From NCBI RefSeq assembly GCF_001807485.1, contig NZ_KV789186.1, positions 69,830-131,893 on the forward strand: DNA of 62,064 nt. The letters run 5' to 3'. Below, piece by piece: positions 42,818-51,640 of the stretch. The number at the start of each line of letters is the position of its first letter. The stretch's first letter is position 1. The stretch comes from Corynebacterium sp. HMSC08A12 (lineage in GTDB: Bacteria; Actinomycetota; Actinomycetes; Mycobacteriales; Mycobacteriaceae). The notes below the pieces were generated by a model. It searched no databases. It saw only the letters and a list, made by a program, of their open reading frames with translations, and had not been told where the DNA came from. Made by a program: the position numbers and the translations under genes.

Positions 42818-44221
42818 ATGAATTCTCGCGATAATTTCGGCCCCCGCCGCCCCGCCAACAATTCCGGCGGCGCGGACGGTGCCGGGGGTATGGAGATCGC
42901 CCGGGATCGTCACGGCAAGCCCATCCTGGATCGCTACGGGCGGCCGGTACGTAAGGGCGTCATCCCTCCGAGCAACAACGAGCCCAACGGACCAACCGAG
43001 TCCACCGGGCGCAAGGAGCCCCAGCGCCGCGAGATCCCGAATCAGCCCGAAGGACCGCGCTACCGCCGTGCCGAGCCGCTCCCGCCACGCGATGCCAACC
43101 CCGATGCCAACCGGGGTTACCAGCCGCAGCCGGGCCAATATCAGGGTCAGTATCCGGGCCAACAGCCCCAACAGGGGCAACCTTTCGGCGAGCCGCAATT
43201 CGGCGGCTACCCCGAGCGTTCCGGCAGAGGCCGCGCTGGCAGGGGCGAGCCCCCGCGCCCCACTCGGCGCCCCCGCGGGCGGGCTACTCCGCGGCCGAGG
43301 AAGCGCAAGCGCTTCGGCTTCTTCAAGGCGCTAGGTCTGCTGCTGGCCATCGTGCTGGCGTTCAGCATCGGCGCGGCCGTGTGGATCGATACGAAGCTCC
43401 AGCGCATCGACGCCCTACAGGATTACGACGGTCGCCTGGGGAACACCTCCGGAACCAACTGGCTGCTAGTTGGCTCGGATTCCCGTGCCGGGCTGAGCCA
43501 GGAGGACGCCGACCGTCTGATGGCCGGGGAGCTGGATGAATCGGTGGGGCGCACAGACACGATCATGGTGGTGCACATCCCCCGCTTTGGCGGAGACGCG
43601 ACCATGCTCTCCCTGCCGCGCGATAGCTGGGTGGACATCCCGGGCTACGGGCAGAACAAGCTCAACCAGGCGTTTTCCCTCGGCGGCCCGGCACTGCTGC
43701 AGCAGACCGTGGAACAGGCGACGGGCATCCACCTGGACCACTACGCAGAGATCGGCTTCGGCGGATTCGCCAATGTTGTCGACGCAGTCGGCGGCGTGGA
43801 AATGTGCCTGGACGAGCCGCTGGATGACCCGATGGCGGGCATCAACCTGCAGGCCGGCTGCCAGGAACTCGATGGGCCGACCGCGCTGGGGTACGTGCGC
43901 TCCCGCTACGCCTCGGCGCAGGGAGACCTGGACCGCGTGGAGCGCCAGCGCAAGTTCCTGGCCGCGCTGTCCAATAAGATCAAGTCCCCCGGCACCCTGC
44001 TGAATCCGTTCAAGAACTTGAAGGTCGCGGACGCCCTCAGCGCGAACATGAAGGTCAACGAGGGCGACCACGTGTGGAACCTCGCCTCGCTAGGCCTGGC
44101 AATGGCCGGCGGCGCGAAGCAGGAGACCGTGCCGATCGCTGGCTACGAAAACACTTACGCCGGCAACGTCGCACTGTGGGACGAAGCCGGCGCAGAGGAG
44201 ATGTTCGCGGAGCTGCGTTAA
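42818..44221 (+). CDS. LytR-CpsA-Psr (LCP) family cell-wall ligase
   Basis: LCP proteins attach arabinogalactan to peptidoglycan. The 467-residue protein has a 170-residue cytoplasmic N terminus rich in Pro, Gly, Gln and Arg, a basic stop (RPRKRKR), one membrane helix (ALGLLLAIVLAFSIGAAVWI) and an LCP domain with SDSRAG, RTDTIMVVHIPRFGGDATMLSLPRDSWVDIPGYGQNKLN and the Arg-rich YVRSRYASAQGDLDRVERQR. ATG 42818 is supported by a leaderless -10 box; in-frame starts at 42776 and 42788 have no ribosome site. It follows the CPBP gene by 81 bases, as in the Rv3840 region. Confidence 0.9.
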   Translation: MNSRDNFGPRRPANNSGGADGAGGMEIARDRHGKPILDRYGRPVRKGVIPPSNNEPNGPTESTGRKEPQRREIPNQPEGPRYRRAEPLPPRDANPDANRGYQPQPGQYQGQYPGQQPQQGQPFGEPQFGGYPERSGRGRAGRGEPPRPTRRPRGRATPRPRKRKRFGFFKALGLLLAIVLAFSIGAAVWIDTKLQRIDALQDYDGRLGNTSGTNWLLVGSDSRAGLSQEDADRLMAGELDESVGRTDTIMVVHIPRFGGDATMLSLPRDSWVDIPGYGQNKLNQAFSLGGPALLQQTVEQATGIHLDHYAEIGFGGFANVVDAVGGVEMCLDEPLDDPMAGINLQAGCQELDGPTALGYVRSRYASAQGDLDRVERQRKFLAALSNKIKSPGTLLNPFKNLKVADALSANMKVNEGDHVWNLASLGLAMAGGAKQETVPIAGYENTYAGNVALWDEAGAEEMFAELR

Positions 44222-44242
44222 CCAGCTGCTAACCAGCCGCTA

Positions 44243-45157
44243 CTAGCGGATGGTTACCTCGCGGGACTGGATGGTCTGCTTGGCCTTCTGCTCGTCGGCA
44301 GTCAGCGGAGCATCCTTGGCCAGGGCTTCTGCGATCTTCGGATCCAGAGCCTCCAGCCCCTCCTTCCAGGAAGCGGACTCGCGGCTGCGGTCCAGGTCCC
44401 ACACCGGAACCAGGATGCCGTGGGTGCGGAACACTCCGGCGAACTTGGAGCCCTCGCCCAGGTGCAGTTCACCAGCGGCGTGCAGGCGGGCCAGAGCGTT
44501 CAGCAGCTCCTCCTCGCCCTCCTGGCGAACCCAGCGGATGTGCGCCTTGTCGGACGGATCAATCCACCATGCGGCGCCCTTGATGTCCGCCTCCACGCGC
44601 TCAGACGGCAGCACGGACTCGTTGGCGCGCTGCAGGGTAGCGGCGATCTGCGGGTTGTTGCGGTTATCCTCGGTCAGCCACCAGGCGAAGTCCTGGGCGA
44701 CGGTGATCTCCGAGGCAGCGTCCTTGTTCAGGATGTCCGCCAGGGCGGGCTCGGTGCCGTCGGCCACGCCGACCTCCAGGGACTGGCCCGGCTCGGCCTG
44801 CTTTACCCAGTTCAGGGCGAATGCCAAGTCACGGTTCGGGTTGTCACCGCGGCGCTGGGTCTGCAGTGCGACGAAGGCCTCGCCGCCGTCTTCCTCCGAG
44901 CGGCGCAGTGCTGCGACCGCACCCGGCAGGACGGTAACGATGGAGATCTTGTGCTCCGCGTCCTTCACGTCGGCAACGAAGTGCGCCGAGGGGACGAATT
45001 CCTGCAGGGCGATCAGGTCGGCCTCCATGGCGAAACCATCGAAGGGGCGCGGGTCCTTCTGCAGCTTCGCGCGTTCCGCGGCGCGGGCAGCGAGCTTCGC
45101 CTGGCGGCGGCTCATGCCCTCGGGCAGGTTCTCTTGATTCTTTTTCTTCTTAGCCAC
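44243..45157 (-). CDS. DUF5926 family protein
   Basis: The 304-residue soluble protein starts with a very basic segment (VAKKKKNQENLPEGMSRRQAKLAARAAERAK), followed by the DUF5926 core (PRPFDGFAMEADLIALQEFVPSA; DFAWWLTEDNRNNPQIAATL; FRTHGILVPVWDL). The family is conserved in Actinobacteria and uncharacterised. GTG 45157 is the likely start: TACAAT lies eight bases upstream, a leaderless layout. It overlaps the end of the GDPD gene by eight bases. Confidence 0.82.
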   Translation of the reverse strand: MAKKKKNQENLPEGMSRRQAKLAARAAERAKLQKDPRPFDGFAMEADLIALQEFVPSAHFVADVKDAEHKISIVTVLPGAVAALRRSEEDGGEAFVALQTQRRGDNPNRDLAFALNWVKQAEPGQSLEVGVADGTEPALADILNKDAASEITVAQDFAWWLTEDNRNNPQIAATLQRANESVLPSERVEADIKGAAWWIDPSDKAHIRWVRQEGEEELLNALARLHAAGELHLGEGSKFAGVFRTHGILVPVWDLDRSRESASWKEGLEALDPKIAEALAKDAPLTADEQKAKQTIQSREVTIR

Positions 45158-46046
45158 GGTCGTTAATTGTACCTGGCTGCACCAAGGAAAATGCAGCAGC
45201 ACTAGTTTCTCTAGCTGCTCCCAGCTTGTCCAGCCCCAGCTCGCTGTCGCGCCACATCCGCGCCCGCCCGGGGTAGTTCGTCGCCAGCCAGGTCACGCCC
45301 TGCCGCGCAGCCCACCGCACTTCGTCCTCCTTGTCGGCGGTCCACACGTAGGTTCCATCGCCAAAGCGGCCGATGATGTCGGGGCGAATCCGACCGCGCG
45401 CGACCGACAGGCCGTGGGCGTCCACAACATGCAGCGCCTCAAGCCCCGGGTTGAGCATGCGCTGGTACTCGCGCCGCAGCAGAATGCGGTGAACCGCCGG
45501 GTTGATCATCTTGAAGCGCACCAGCGATTGCGGGCTGAAGCTGATCAGGTGCACATGCGCGCTCTCCGCCAGGTGCGCCCGCTGCAGTTCGTAGTGCAGG
45601 GCGTGCTCGACCTTGGGCCCGTAGCGGTTCGGGTGCTTGGTCTCGATAAAGATGTCTTTTTTTAGTGACGCCCCCTCTCCAGCGCCTGCCGCCCCAGCCC
45701 TCTGGCTATGCTCCTGCCCGGCGTCGATGCGCGAGGAATTCACGTCGTTAAAGAAGGTCAGAAGCTCGCGCAGAGTAAGCACCTGCGCGGGCTCCTCGGG
45801 AGTGCCGACGTTCAGCTCCCGCAGCTGCGCCAACGTCATCTCACTGACCACGCCGTTGGATTTCGCGGGCTTGTCCACCGCCACTCGGTCGATGGTGCGG
45901 TCGTGCAGGCAGACGAGTTCCCCGTCGCGAGTCAGGCGGATGTCGCATTCGAAGCCGTCCGCTCCCCTTTGCTCGGCCAGTTCATAGGCTGCCAGGGTGT
46001 GTTCTGGGCGTTCCTTGGAGGCTCCGCGGTGGGCGACAATTTTCAT
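45150..46046 (-). CDS. glpQ1: Glycerophosphodiester phosphodiesterase
   Basis: The 298-residue enzyme hydrolyses glycerophosphodiesters to glycerol 3-phosphate. Motifs KIVAHRGASKERPEHTLAAY, GFECDIRLTRDGELVCLHDRTIDR and FIETKHPNRYGPKVEHAL are visible, ending with WTADKEDEVRWAARQGVTWLATNYP. ATG 46046 (MKIVAHRG) fits the family; an upstream ATG adds 15 residues. A low-complexity stretch of about 25 residues (from NSSRIDAG to GEGASLKK) interrupts the enzyme before KKDIFIETKHP, and it contains a dispersed element. Rv3842c occupies the same place near sodA. Confidence 0.93.
   Translation of the reverse strand: MKIVAHRGASKERPEHTLAAYELAEQRGADGFECDIRLTRDGELVCLHDRTIDRVAVDKPAKSNGVVSEMTLAQLRELNVGTPEEPAQVLTLRELLTFFNDVNSSRIDAGQEHSQRAGAAGAGEGASLKKDIFIETKHPNRYGPKVEHALHYELQRAHLAESAHVHLISFSPQSLVRFKMINPAVHRILLRREYQRMLNPGLEALHVVDAHGLSVARGRIRPDIIGRFGDGTYVWTADKEDEVRWAARQGVTWLATNYPGRARMWRDSELGLDKLGAARETSAAAFSLVQPGTINDRG
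45654..45675 (+). repeat. Dispersed T-rich/TGACGCC element, copy 15
   Basis: CTTTTTTTAGTGACGCCCCC encodes, antisense, GASLKK in the low-complexity insertion of the GDPD gene. Confidence 0.65.
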
Positions 46047-46125
46047 ACCCTCTATTTTTAGTGCGCCGGCGTGCAACCGGCATCCGCTCACGCCCGACAG
46101 CCTCCAAGTTTCACTTATTGTTTAC

Positions 46126-47133
46126 TTAAATCAGCCCCGCTTCGCCCATCACCTTGCGCAGCACGTTCGCGGAGTGATCAAACCTCTCCTTTTCTTCGGC
46201 GTCCAGCTGCAGCTCCACGGCGTGGCGCACGCCCTGGCGGTTAATCACCGCGGGGGTGCCGATGTAGATGTCCTCGAATCCGTACTCGCCCTGCAGCAGG
46301 GTGGAGATCGGCAGCACGACATCCTGGTTGCTGAACACCGCCTGGGTGATGCGCGCCAGCCCCATACCGATGCCGAAGCTGGTGGAGCCCTTGGCCTGGA
46401 TGATCTCGTAGGCCGCGTCGCGGGTCTTCACGAAGATCTCGTCGACGTCCTCGTCGGCAGATTCACCCATCTTCTCCAGCCGGTGATGGATGGAGGTGCC
46501 CGCCACCGAACCGGCGGATAGCACCGGCAGCTCGGTATCCCCGTGCTCGCCGATTACGTAGGCGTGCACGGAGGTCGGCGCGAGGTCGAAGTAGCGGCCC
46601 AGTGCATAGCGGAAGCGCGCGGTATCCAGAATCGTGCCGGAGCCGATCACGCGGCTGGAGTCCATACCGGAGAACTTCCACGTCGCGTAGCTCAGGATGT
46701 CCACCGGGTTGCTGGCGACCAGGAAGATGCCGTTGAAACCGTGTTCCATCACGTCGCCGACGATCGTCTTGAAGATTGCGGTGTTCTTGGCAACGAGGTC
46801 CAGTCGAGTCTCCCCCGGCTTCTGCGCCGCGCCCGCGCAGATGCAGACCATCGCGGCGTCGCGGCAGTCCTCGTAGGTGCCGACCGTCACGCGGGTGTTG
46901 TGATGCGACCACGGCACTGCGTGGTTGAGGTCCTGCACGTGGCCCCAGGTCTTGCGCTCGTCCAGGTCGATGATGGCCAGGTGGTCGGTCAAACCCTGGT
47001 TGACCAGGGTGTATGCGTAGGCGATGCCGACGTCGCCCGCGCCGATGAGAACGATTTTGGAGCCGGGGGTCGGTGGTGTGGTGGCGCCGTTGGTGTCGCC
47101 GGTGGTGTCATTGTGCGGTTGTGGAGCAGTCAT
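46126..47133 (-). CDS. ldh: L-lactate dehydrogenase
   Basis: The 335-residue enzyme reduces pyruvate to L-lactate with [23 protein letters not shown] is the NAD-binding loop; [12 protein letters not shown] and [16 protein letters not shown] are typical of LDH; and [12 protein letters not shown] carries the catalytic His. The 25-residue Thr/Pro-rich N-terminal extension is unusual. Start ATG 47133 has GAAGGAAGAAGG upstream. It is divergent from sodA across 235 bases. Confidence 0.95.
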   Translation of the reverse strand: MTAPQPHNDTTGDTNGATTPPTPGSKIVLIGAGDVGIAYAYTLVNQGLTDHLAIIDLDERKTWGHVQDLNHAVPWSHHNTRVTVGTYEDCRDAAMVCICAGAAQKPGETRLDLVAKNTAIFKTIVGDVMEHGFNGIFLVASNPVDILSYATWKFSGMDSSRVIGSGTILDTARFRYALGRYFDLAPTSVHAYVIGEHGDTELPVLSAGSVAGTSIHHRLEKMGESADEDVDEIFVKTRDAAYEIIQAKGSTSFGIGMGLARITQAVFSNQDVVLPISTLLQGEYGFEDIYIGTPAVINRQGVRHAVELQLDAEEKERFDHSANVLRKVMGEAGLI

Positions 47134-47172
47134 TGTGGCCTTCTTCCTTCTGGTTGCCCTGTAGGTGCCTTC

Positions 47173-47191
47173 GTTCTTTATTGACGCCCAC
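47173..47191 (+). repeat. Dispersed T-rich/TGACGCC element, copy 16
   Basis: GTTCTTTATTGACGCCCAC lies in the ldh/sodA divergent intergenic region, 40 bases upstream of ldh. Confidence 0.6.
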
Positions 47192-47368
47192 GGCCAGCAT
47201 AGCGCTGTGTCCAGACACGCTCACCACATGATTTTCTGACCGTTGAACTTTTGATACGTGGCGTCCATAACTAATAAGTTCCTAAGAGAAAACCTTGCAG
47301 GAACCATATTTTCGCGCCACACTTGTTGTCATAAGCACTTCCGACGTGTGAAAGGAATTTTAGAAACT

Positions 47369-47971
47369 ATGACTAAGTACGAACTTCCCGAGCTGGATTA
47401 CGCATACGACGCTCTGGAGCCCCACATCTCCGGCGAGATCATGGAGCTGCACCACACCAAGCACCACCAGAATTACGTTAACGGCGCTAACGCTGCCCTC
47501 GAGAAGCTGGAGGCTGCCCGCAAGGATGGCTCCATCGCTGGCGTAGTTACCGCACTGTCCAAGGATCTAGCTTTCAACCTGGGTGGCCACACCAACCACT
47601 CCCTGTTCTGGAAGAACCTCTCCCCGAACGGTGGCGGCGAGCCGACCGGCGAGCTGGCTGAGGCTATCAACCGCGACTTCGGCTCCTTCGAGGCATTCCA
47701 GGAGCACTTCAACGGCGCTGCTCTGGGTCTGCAGGGCTCCGGCTGGGCAGTCCTGGGTTACGACCACATCGCTGGCCGCCTGGTTGTCGAGCAGATGACC
47801 GACCAGCAGGGCAACCTGTCCATCAACCTGACCCCGCTGCTACTGCTGGATATGTGGGAGCACGCTTTCTACCTGCAGTACAAGAACGTTAAGGCAGACT
47901 ACGTGAAGGCTGTCTGGAACGTCTTCAACTGGGACGAGGTTGCAAAGCGCTACGAGGCTGCCCAGAAGTAG
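47369..47971 (+). CDS. sodA: Superoxide dismutase, Fe/Mn type
   Basis: The 200-residue cytosolic-type enzyme dismutates superoxide. Metal ligands can be placed: His28 (MELHHTKHHQNY), His77 (GGHTNHSLFW), and the Asp and His of LDMWEHAFYLQYKN near residues 160 and 164. GSGWAVLGYD is also present. There is no signal peptide. ATG 47369 with GAAAGGA upstream is preferred over an open frame extending to 47258. The strong hairpin terminator after it fits high expression. glpQ1 and sodA are neighbours in M. tuberculosis too. Confidence 0.96.
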   Translation: MTKYELPELDYAYDALEPHISGEIMELHHTKHHQNYVNGANAALEKLEAARKDGSIAGVVTALSKDLAFNLGGHTNHSLFWKNLSPNGGGEPTGELAEAINRDFGSFEAFQEHFNGAALGLQGSGWAVLGYDHIAGRLVVEQMTDQQGNLSINLTPLLLLDMWEHAFYLQYKNVKADYVKAVWNVFNWDEVAKRYEAAQK

Positions 47972-48040
47972 CCCAGAATTAAGCTGCATCAAGGGGCGCC
48001 CTCGTAGGCGCTTCCCCAGCACTGAAAACTAAATAGAGCT

Positions 48041-48093
48041 GGCCCTGTATCAGCGCCGGAAGCATCTTCCGGCCATTTGATACAGGGCCTTTT
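48041..48093 (+). terminator. Strong rho-independent terminator of sodA
   Basis: GGCCCTGTATCA pairs with TGATACAGGGCC, enclosing a second stem GCCGGAAG/CTTCCGGC, then TTTT. Both stems are perfect. It lies 70 bases beyond the sodA stop. Confidence 0.9.
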
Positions 48094-48252
48094 GCGTCCC
48101 CAGAAATGTAGCTCCAGAACGCACCCCTAGAAACGCAACGGGCCCGGCGAACGGTTTCTTAAACGAGCACTCACTCACTTCACGCGCTCGATTGGACTTT
48201 CGCAGCTGGCTCACAAGTCAACTACACACCCACCTGAGATTGGAGAAGAACC

Positions 48253-49014
48253 ATGAAGGCTCAAGTACGAACCATCCGTTCCAACCACTCCCCCGATTCC
48301 CAGCGCACGCGCGGTGGTCGCCGCACCCGTCAGTTTGGTGCCGTGGTCGCCCTGACTGGCCTGCTGCTGGGCACCGCAGCCTGCGGCGACGACGGCAACG
48401 ATGAAGGCGCTCCCGCTGCATCTGCAACCTCCAACGCGGAAACCGCGGACGCTGGCTCCGCCGACAAGGGCGAAGCGCCTAAGGAAGGCAACAACCAGAA
48501 CGCAGAAGGTGCGAACACCGAAAACGCCGCGGTGCCAAACCCCGCTGAAGGCGAGGACGCCGAAGGCGACGCTAACGAAGGTGGCGCCGACGGCGGTAAC
48601 CAGGACTGCTCCGAACAGCCAGACTCCCCAGAGATCACGAACAACATCAGCAAGCTGCCGCCGAACCAGTTCGGCTGGAAGCCCACGGGCGAGTCAAACT
48701 ACAACCCCTGCAACGACCTCAGCTACGCGCTGATCACCCAGGCGCAGCAGGGTAACAGCCAGTTTGCGACCCAGCTGATGCTCTTCCATAAGGGCAAGTA
48801 CATCGGCGTTGGCTCCGACACGGTTCAGCAGACGGAGATCCTCTCCGCCACGGATTCCTCCGTCACCGTGCGCATGCGCGACTGGGAGGCACTGCAAGAG
48901 TCCGGCGAGGCCAACGCGCAGGCCCCCAACTACTACTCGGACGTCACTTTCCGTTGGAACGGCAGCAAGGTCGTGCCAGAGGGACGCATTCCGAACCAGA
49001 ACCTCTCCAAGTAG
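48253..49014 (+). CDS. LppP/LprE family lipoprotein
   Basis: The 253-residue protein has an N-terminal basic region, a lipoprotein signal (VVALTGLLLGTAAC), a 75-residue acidic, Ala/Glu/Asn-rich linker and a C-terminal LppP/LprE-type domain (YNPCNDLSYALIT; QLMLFHKGKYIGVGSDT). The function of the family is unknown. Start ATG 48253 has GGAGAAG upstream. Its domain order resembles the DUF732 and DUF2020 lipoproteins in this window: anchor, charged linker, small Cys-containing domain. Confidence 0.8.
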   Translation: MKAQVRTIRSNHSPDSQRTRGGRRTRQFGAVVALTGLLLGTAACGDDGNDEGAPAASATSNAETADAGSADKGEAPKEGNNQNAEGANTENAAVPNPAEGEDAEGDANEGGADGGNQDCSEQPDSPEITNNISKLPPNQFGWKPTGESNYNPCNDLSYALITQAQQGNSQFATQLMLFHKGKYIGVGSDTVQQTEILSATDSSVTVRMRDWEALQESGEANAQAPNYYSDVTFRWNGSKVVPEGRIPNQNLSK

Positions 49015-49033
49015 GCTCGCAGTCGCTGGCTCG

Positions 49034-49762
49034 CTAGTCCCCTAGTACCCCGACGGGGCAACTCACGCCGTTAGGCCCGTGGTTGCAGTACCCGTCGGGG
49101 TGCTTGTGTAGGTACTGCTGGTGCTCGTCCTCGGCCAGGTAGTACTGCCCGTCGCCAATCTCCGCTAGCTCGGCAACCTCCGTGGTGATCTCCCCGAAGC
49201 CCGCGTCGCTAAAGCGCTGCTGCCAGCCTGTGATGGCCTGCCGCACGCGCCCCAACTGCTCGGCATCCTGCGTGTACACACACGAACGGTACTGCGTGCC
49301 CACGTCATTGCCCTGCCGGTCGCCCTGCGTCGGGTCGTGGTTCTCGAAGGCGATCTGCAGCAGTTGCTCCAAGCTCACCGCGGCGGCGTCGAAAACAACC
49401 CGCACCACCTCGGCGTGGCCGGTCCGCCCGGTGCATACCTCGCGGTAGGTGGGGTTCGGAGTGTATCCGCCCGCGTAGCCCACGGAGGTGCCCCACACTC
49501 CGTCCACGCCCCAGAACATGCGCTCCACACCCCAGAAGCAGCCCAGACCCAGGACGATCTGCGCGGGTTGCTCCAGCCCGTCGGCCTCGGCCCAGTAGCT
49601 ATCCTCCAGGCCGGTCAGCGGCGTGCCCAGAACCACGTTCGGCTGCGGGTTCTCCAGCACGGGCGTGCGTCCGCCCTTCAGCGCGTCCTCCGGCCCGACC
49701 CTTTCGGCCCGGTACGGCCCCTGGCTGTTGAGCGCCATGATGCGTTCGAAGAAGTTCGTCAT
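49034..49762 (-). CDS. msrA: Peptide methionine-S-sulfoxide reductase A
   Basis: MsrA repairs oxidised methionine. The 242-residue protein has the catalytic motif GCFWGVERMF, followed by VGYAGGYTPNPTYREVCTGRTGHAEVV and ENHDPTQGDRQGNDVGTQYRS. The DEHQQYLHKHPDGYCNHG end contains a resolving Cys. Start ATG 49762 has AAAAGGGA upstream. It converges with the lipoprotein gene and follows the TM0106-type nuclease gene. Confidence 0.95.
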   Translation of the reverse strand: MTNFFERIMALNSQGPYRAERVGPEDALKGGRTPVLENPQPNVVLGTPLTGLEDSYWAEADGLEQPAQIVLGLGCFWGVERMFWGVDGVWGTSVGYAGGYTPNPTYREVCTGRTGHAEVVRVVFDAAAVSLEQLLQIAFENHDPTQGDRQGNDVGTQYRSCVYTQDAEQLGRVRQAITGWQQRFSDAGFGEITTEVAELAEIGDGQYYLAEDEHQQYLHKHPDGYCNHGPNGVSCPVGVLGD

Positions 49763-49780
49763 GTCTTGTCCCTTTTTCTT

Positions 49781-49802
49781 CTTGACTGCTTAGTGACGCC
49801 GC
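49781..49802 (+). repeat. Dispersed T-rich/TGACGCC element, copy 17
   Basis: TTGACTGCTTAGTGACGCCG overlaps the stop codon and last codons (RRH*) of the nuclease gene, antisense. A CTTTTTCTTCTTGAC sequence precedes it, so two partial copies may be nested. Confidence 0.5.
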
Positions 49803-51451
49803 AGCTCCCGCAAGCCCGGCGCGCCCCTGCGCAGCCACGCGCGAACCGCCGAGGTCGCCACGCAGTCGTCGGCGTTGTAGCGCTCCAGCTTACGCCTGGC
49901 CGCCTGCGCCGTACTGCGGGATCCGCCGATGGCCTGCTCAAACAGTTCCACCGCCGCCTTGCCGTTGATGCCCGCCTGGCTGAATTCGACCCCCGCCAGC
50001 GGAGCGATCGTCTTTAACCCCAGCGAGTCCGTGGGCGCCAGCGCCTTCTTCACCAGGCCGAAGCAGTCGCACCAGTGCTCGGAGGCGATGAAGGCATTCA
50101 CCTCCTCCAGCGTGGGCATGGTCACCTTCACGTTGGTGCCCGCGACCGCGTAGCGGCGCCCGCCATAGCGCTCGGCGGCGTGGCGCAGCCAGTAGTTTTC
50201 CCCTTGCGCGGCATACACCCACACCTGGAAGTTCTTTCCGTTCTCCAGGGCGCGGTCCTTCTGCGATTGCATCCAGTGCCAGAACTCGGCTACGTGTTGG
50301 CCTTCGTCGCCTTCCCGGCTGAAGTCTCCGAACCCGATGTAGCGCGAGCCGTCGAAGGTACCCCAGAGGAACGTGCCGCGGTTGGGGTGGGCCTCCATGT
50401 CCACGTCGATCTCCACCCAGTCACGCAAGCCCCCGACGGCGTTGCGCGCGCTACCGCCCCAGAGTTCCGGCTGCTCTTGCCAGTTCTTCTTCGGGCGGCG
50501 AAGGGCCACTTGCCCGTCCATCCAGGCCTGTGCCAGCTCTGACTGTTCCCCGTTCCCGGAGGCCGCCAGCTGCGGCAGGGTCTCGACCCCCTTCTCCCGC
50601 CACTTGCGGGCCTTGTCCCCCGGCAGCAGCAGGCTGATCTCCTGGCTCTGCAGCAATTGGGCCCGGCAGTGATTATGAAACTCGCAGGTCTGGCATTCCT
50701 TGATTCTGCGTGGCTTGGTCGGGATCGGTTCCTCCAACGCGGCCTGCAGGCCGGGGAGGACGGAGGGGGCGTCAAAAAAGAAACAACGTGGCCTGCCCGG
50801 CCCGGCGCGACCGATCAGTGCGACGGTGCTGGCGGCGAAGCCCCATTGCCGCAGTACGACGTGGGCGATGGCCACCTTTTGGGCGTCCCCGGCGGCGGCG
50901 CGATGGCGGAAGTCAATCGGCGCCGGCACCGCCAAACCCAGGGCGCTAATGTCCGTCACCCGGCAATCCGCCATCTGCGTGGCTCGCGCGCGGCGCGCCA
51001 CAGAGTGTGAGGAGATCGCGACGGGCGTGTACTGCATAAACTCGTCGACCCCCTTGCCACGGTCCGCGCGGACGAGCAGGTCCAGCTCCACCCGGAAAGG
51101 CCCTTCGGCCAGCACGGGGCGGGTGATCAGCCGAGCACCGGAAGCCAGCGCTTCCAGAGTCTGCTCGACGGCGGTGTCGGGCTCGCTAGGGTCGATATCC
51201 ACCCTCGTGGGGAACACTTTGTCGCCGATCCGCGGCTTGTTTGGCAGGCGCCGAAATACCTGCTCCCGCCGGAGCGCGGCGTTGGCTTTGTGCTGAACGG
51301 CCTCCACGTAGGCCTCGAGGTCCTGTGCAATGTGGATGCGCGGGGTGACGGGTGGTTCCTGCTGTTCCTTGTGACGCCGCAATACCGCACGGTGGCGGCA
51401 GCCCACGAGGTCGCTAGGGCCGAGCGGCGGAAGATCTTCAGGCAGGCTCAC
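49790..51451 (-). CDS. TM0106-family RecB-like nuclease
   Basis: The 553-residue protein has a RecB/Cas4-like N-terminal half with a Cys-rich cluster (KECQTCEFHNHCRAQLL, plus Cys near LVGCRHRAVL) that could bind Fe-S. The C-terminal RNase H-like half has FVEIDVDME-like DWVEIDVDME, GTFDGSRYIGF and the terminal YNADDCVAT acidic motif. The TM0106 family is thought to process nucleic acids, perhaps with a helicase, but none is adjacent. GTG 51451 is the probable start; the upstream open frame has no ribosome site. Two dispersed elements lie within the gene and a third on its stop. Confidence 0.8.
   Translation of the reverse strand: MSLPEDLPPLGPSDLVGCRHRAVLRRHKEQQEPPVTPRIHIAQDLEAYVEAVQHKANAALRREQVFRRLPNKPRIGDKVFPTRVDIDPSEPDTAVEQTLEALASGARLITRPVLAEGPFRVELDLLVRADRGKGVDEFMQYTPVAISSHSVARRARATQMADCRVTDISALGLAVPAPIDFRHRAAAGDAQKVAIAHVVLRQWGFAASTVALIGRAGPGRPRCFFFDAPSVLPGLQAALEEPIPTKPRRIKECQTCEFHNHCRAQLLQSQEISLLLPGDKARKWREKGVETLPQLAASGNGEQSELAQAWMDGQVALRRPKKNWQEQPELWGGSARNAVGGLRDWVEIDVDMEAHPNRGTFLWGTFDGSRYIGFGDFSREGDEGQHVAEFWHWMQSQKDRALENGKNFQVWVYAAQGENYWLRHAAERYGGRRYAVAGTNVKVTMPTLEEVNAFIASEHWCDCFGLVKKALAPTDSLGLKTIAPLAGVEFSQAGINGKAAVELFEQAIGGSRSTAQAARRKLERYNADDCVATSAVRAWLRRGAPGLRELRRH
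50765..50784 (-). repeat. Dispersed T-rich/TGACGCC element, copy 18
   Basis: GTTTCTTTTTTGACGCCCCC on the minus strand is sense to the nuclease gene and encodes CFFFDAP. Confidence 0.65.
51361..51379 (+). repeat. Dispersed T-rich/TGACGCC element, copy 19
   Basis: CTGTTCCTTGTGACGCCGC encodes, antisense, RRHKEQQ near the N terminus of the nuclease. Confidence 0.5.
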
Positions 51452-51640
51452 AATAGTTTCTAAGCCTAGCGCGTCCCCCGGACAGGCAGCGCGCCTCCCC
51501 AGAAGGTTGAGTGCCCAAAAAGTTAAGCCTCCTCCCCGGGGTGTCGGAGTACAGTGAAGCAAGTACAGTAAAGATGTTTCTTAAGTAATCTGGTTGAACA
51601 GTAAGACAGATCAAGACAGATCAATTCGCATCGGAGTGAC

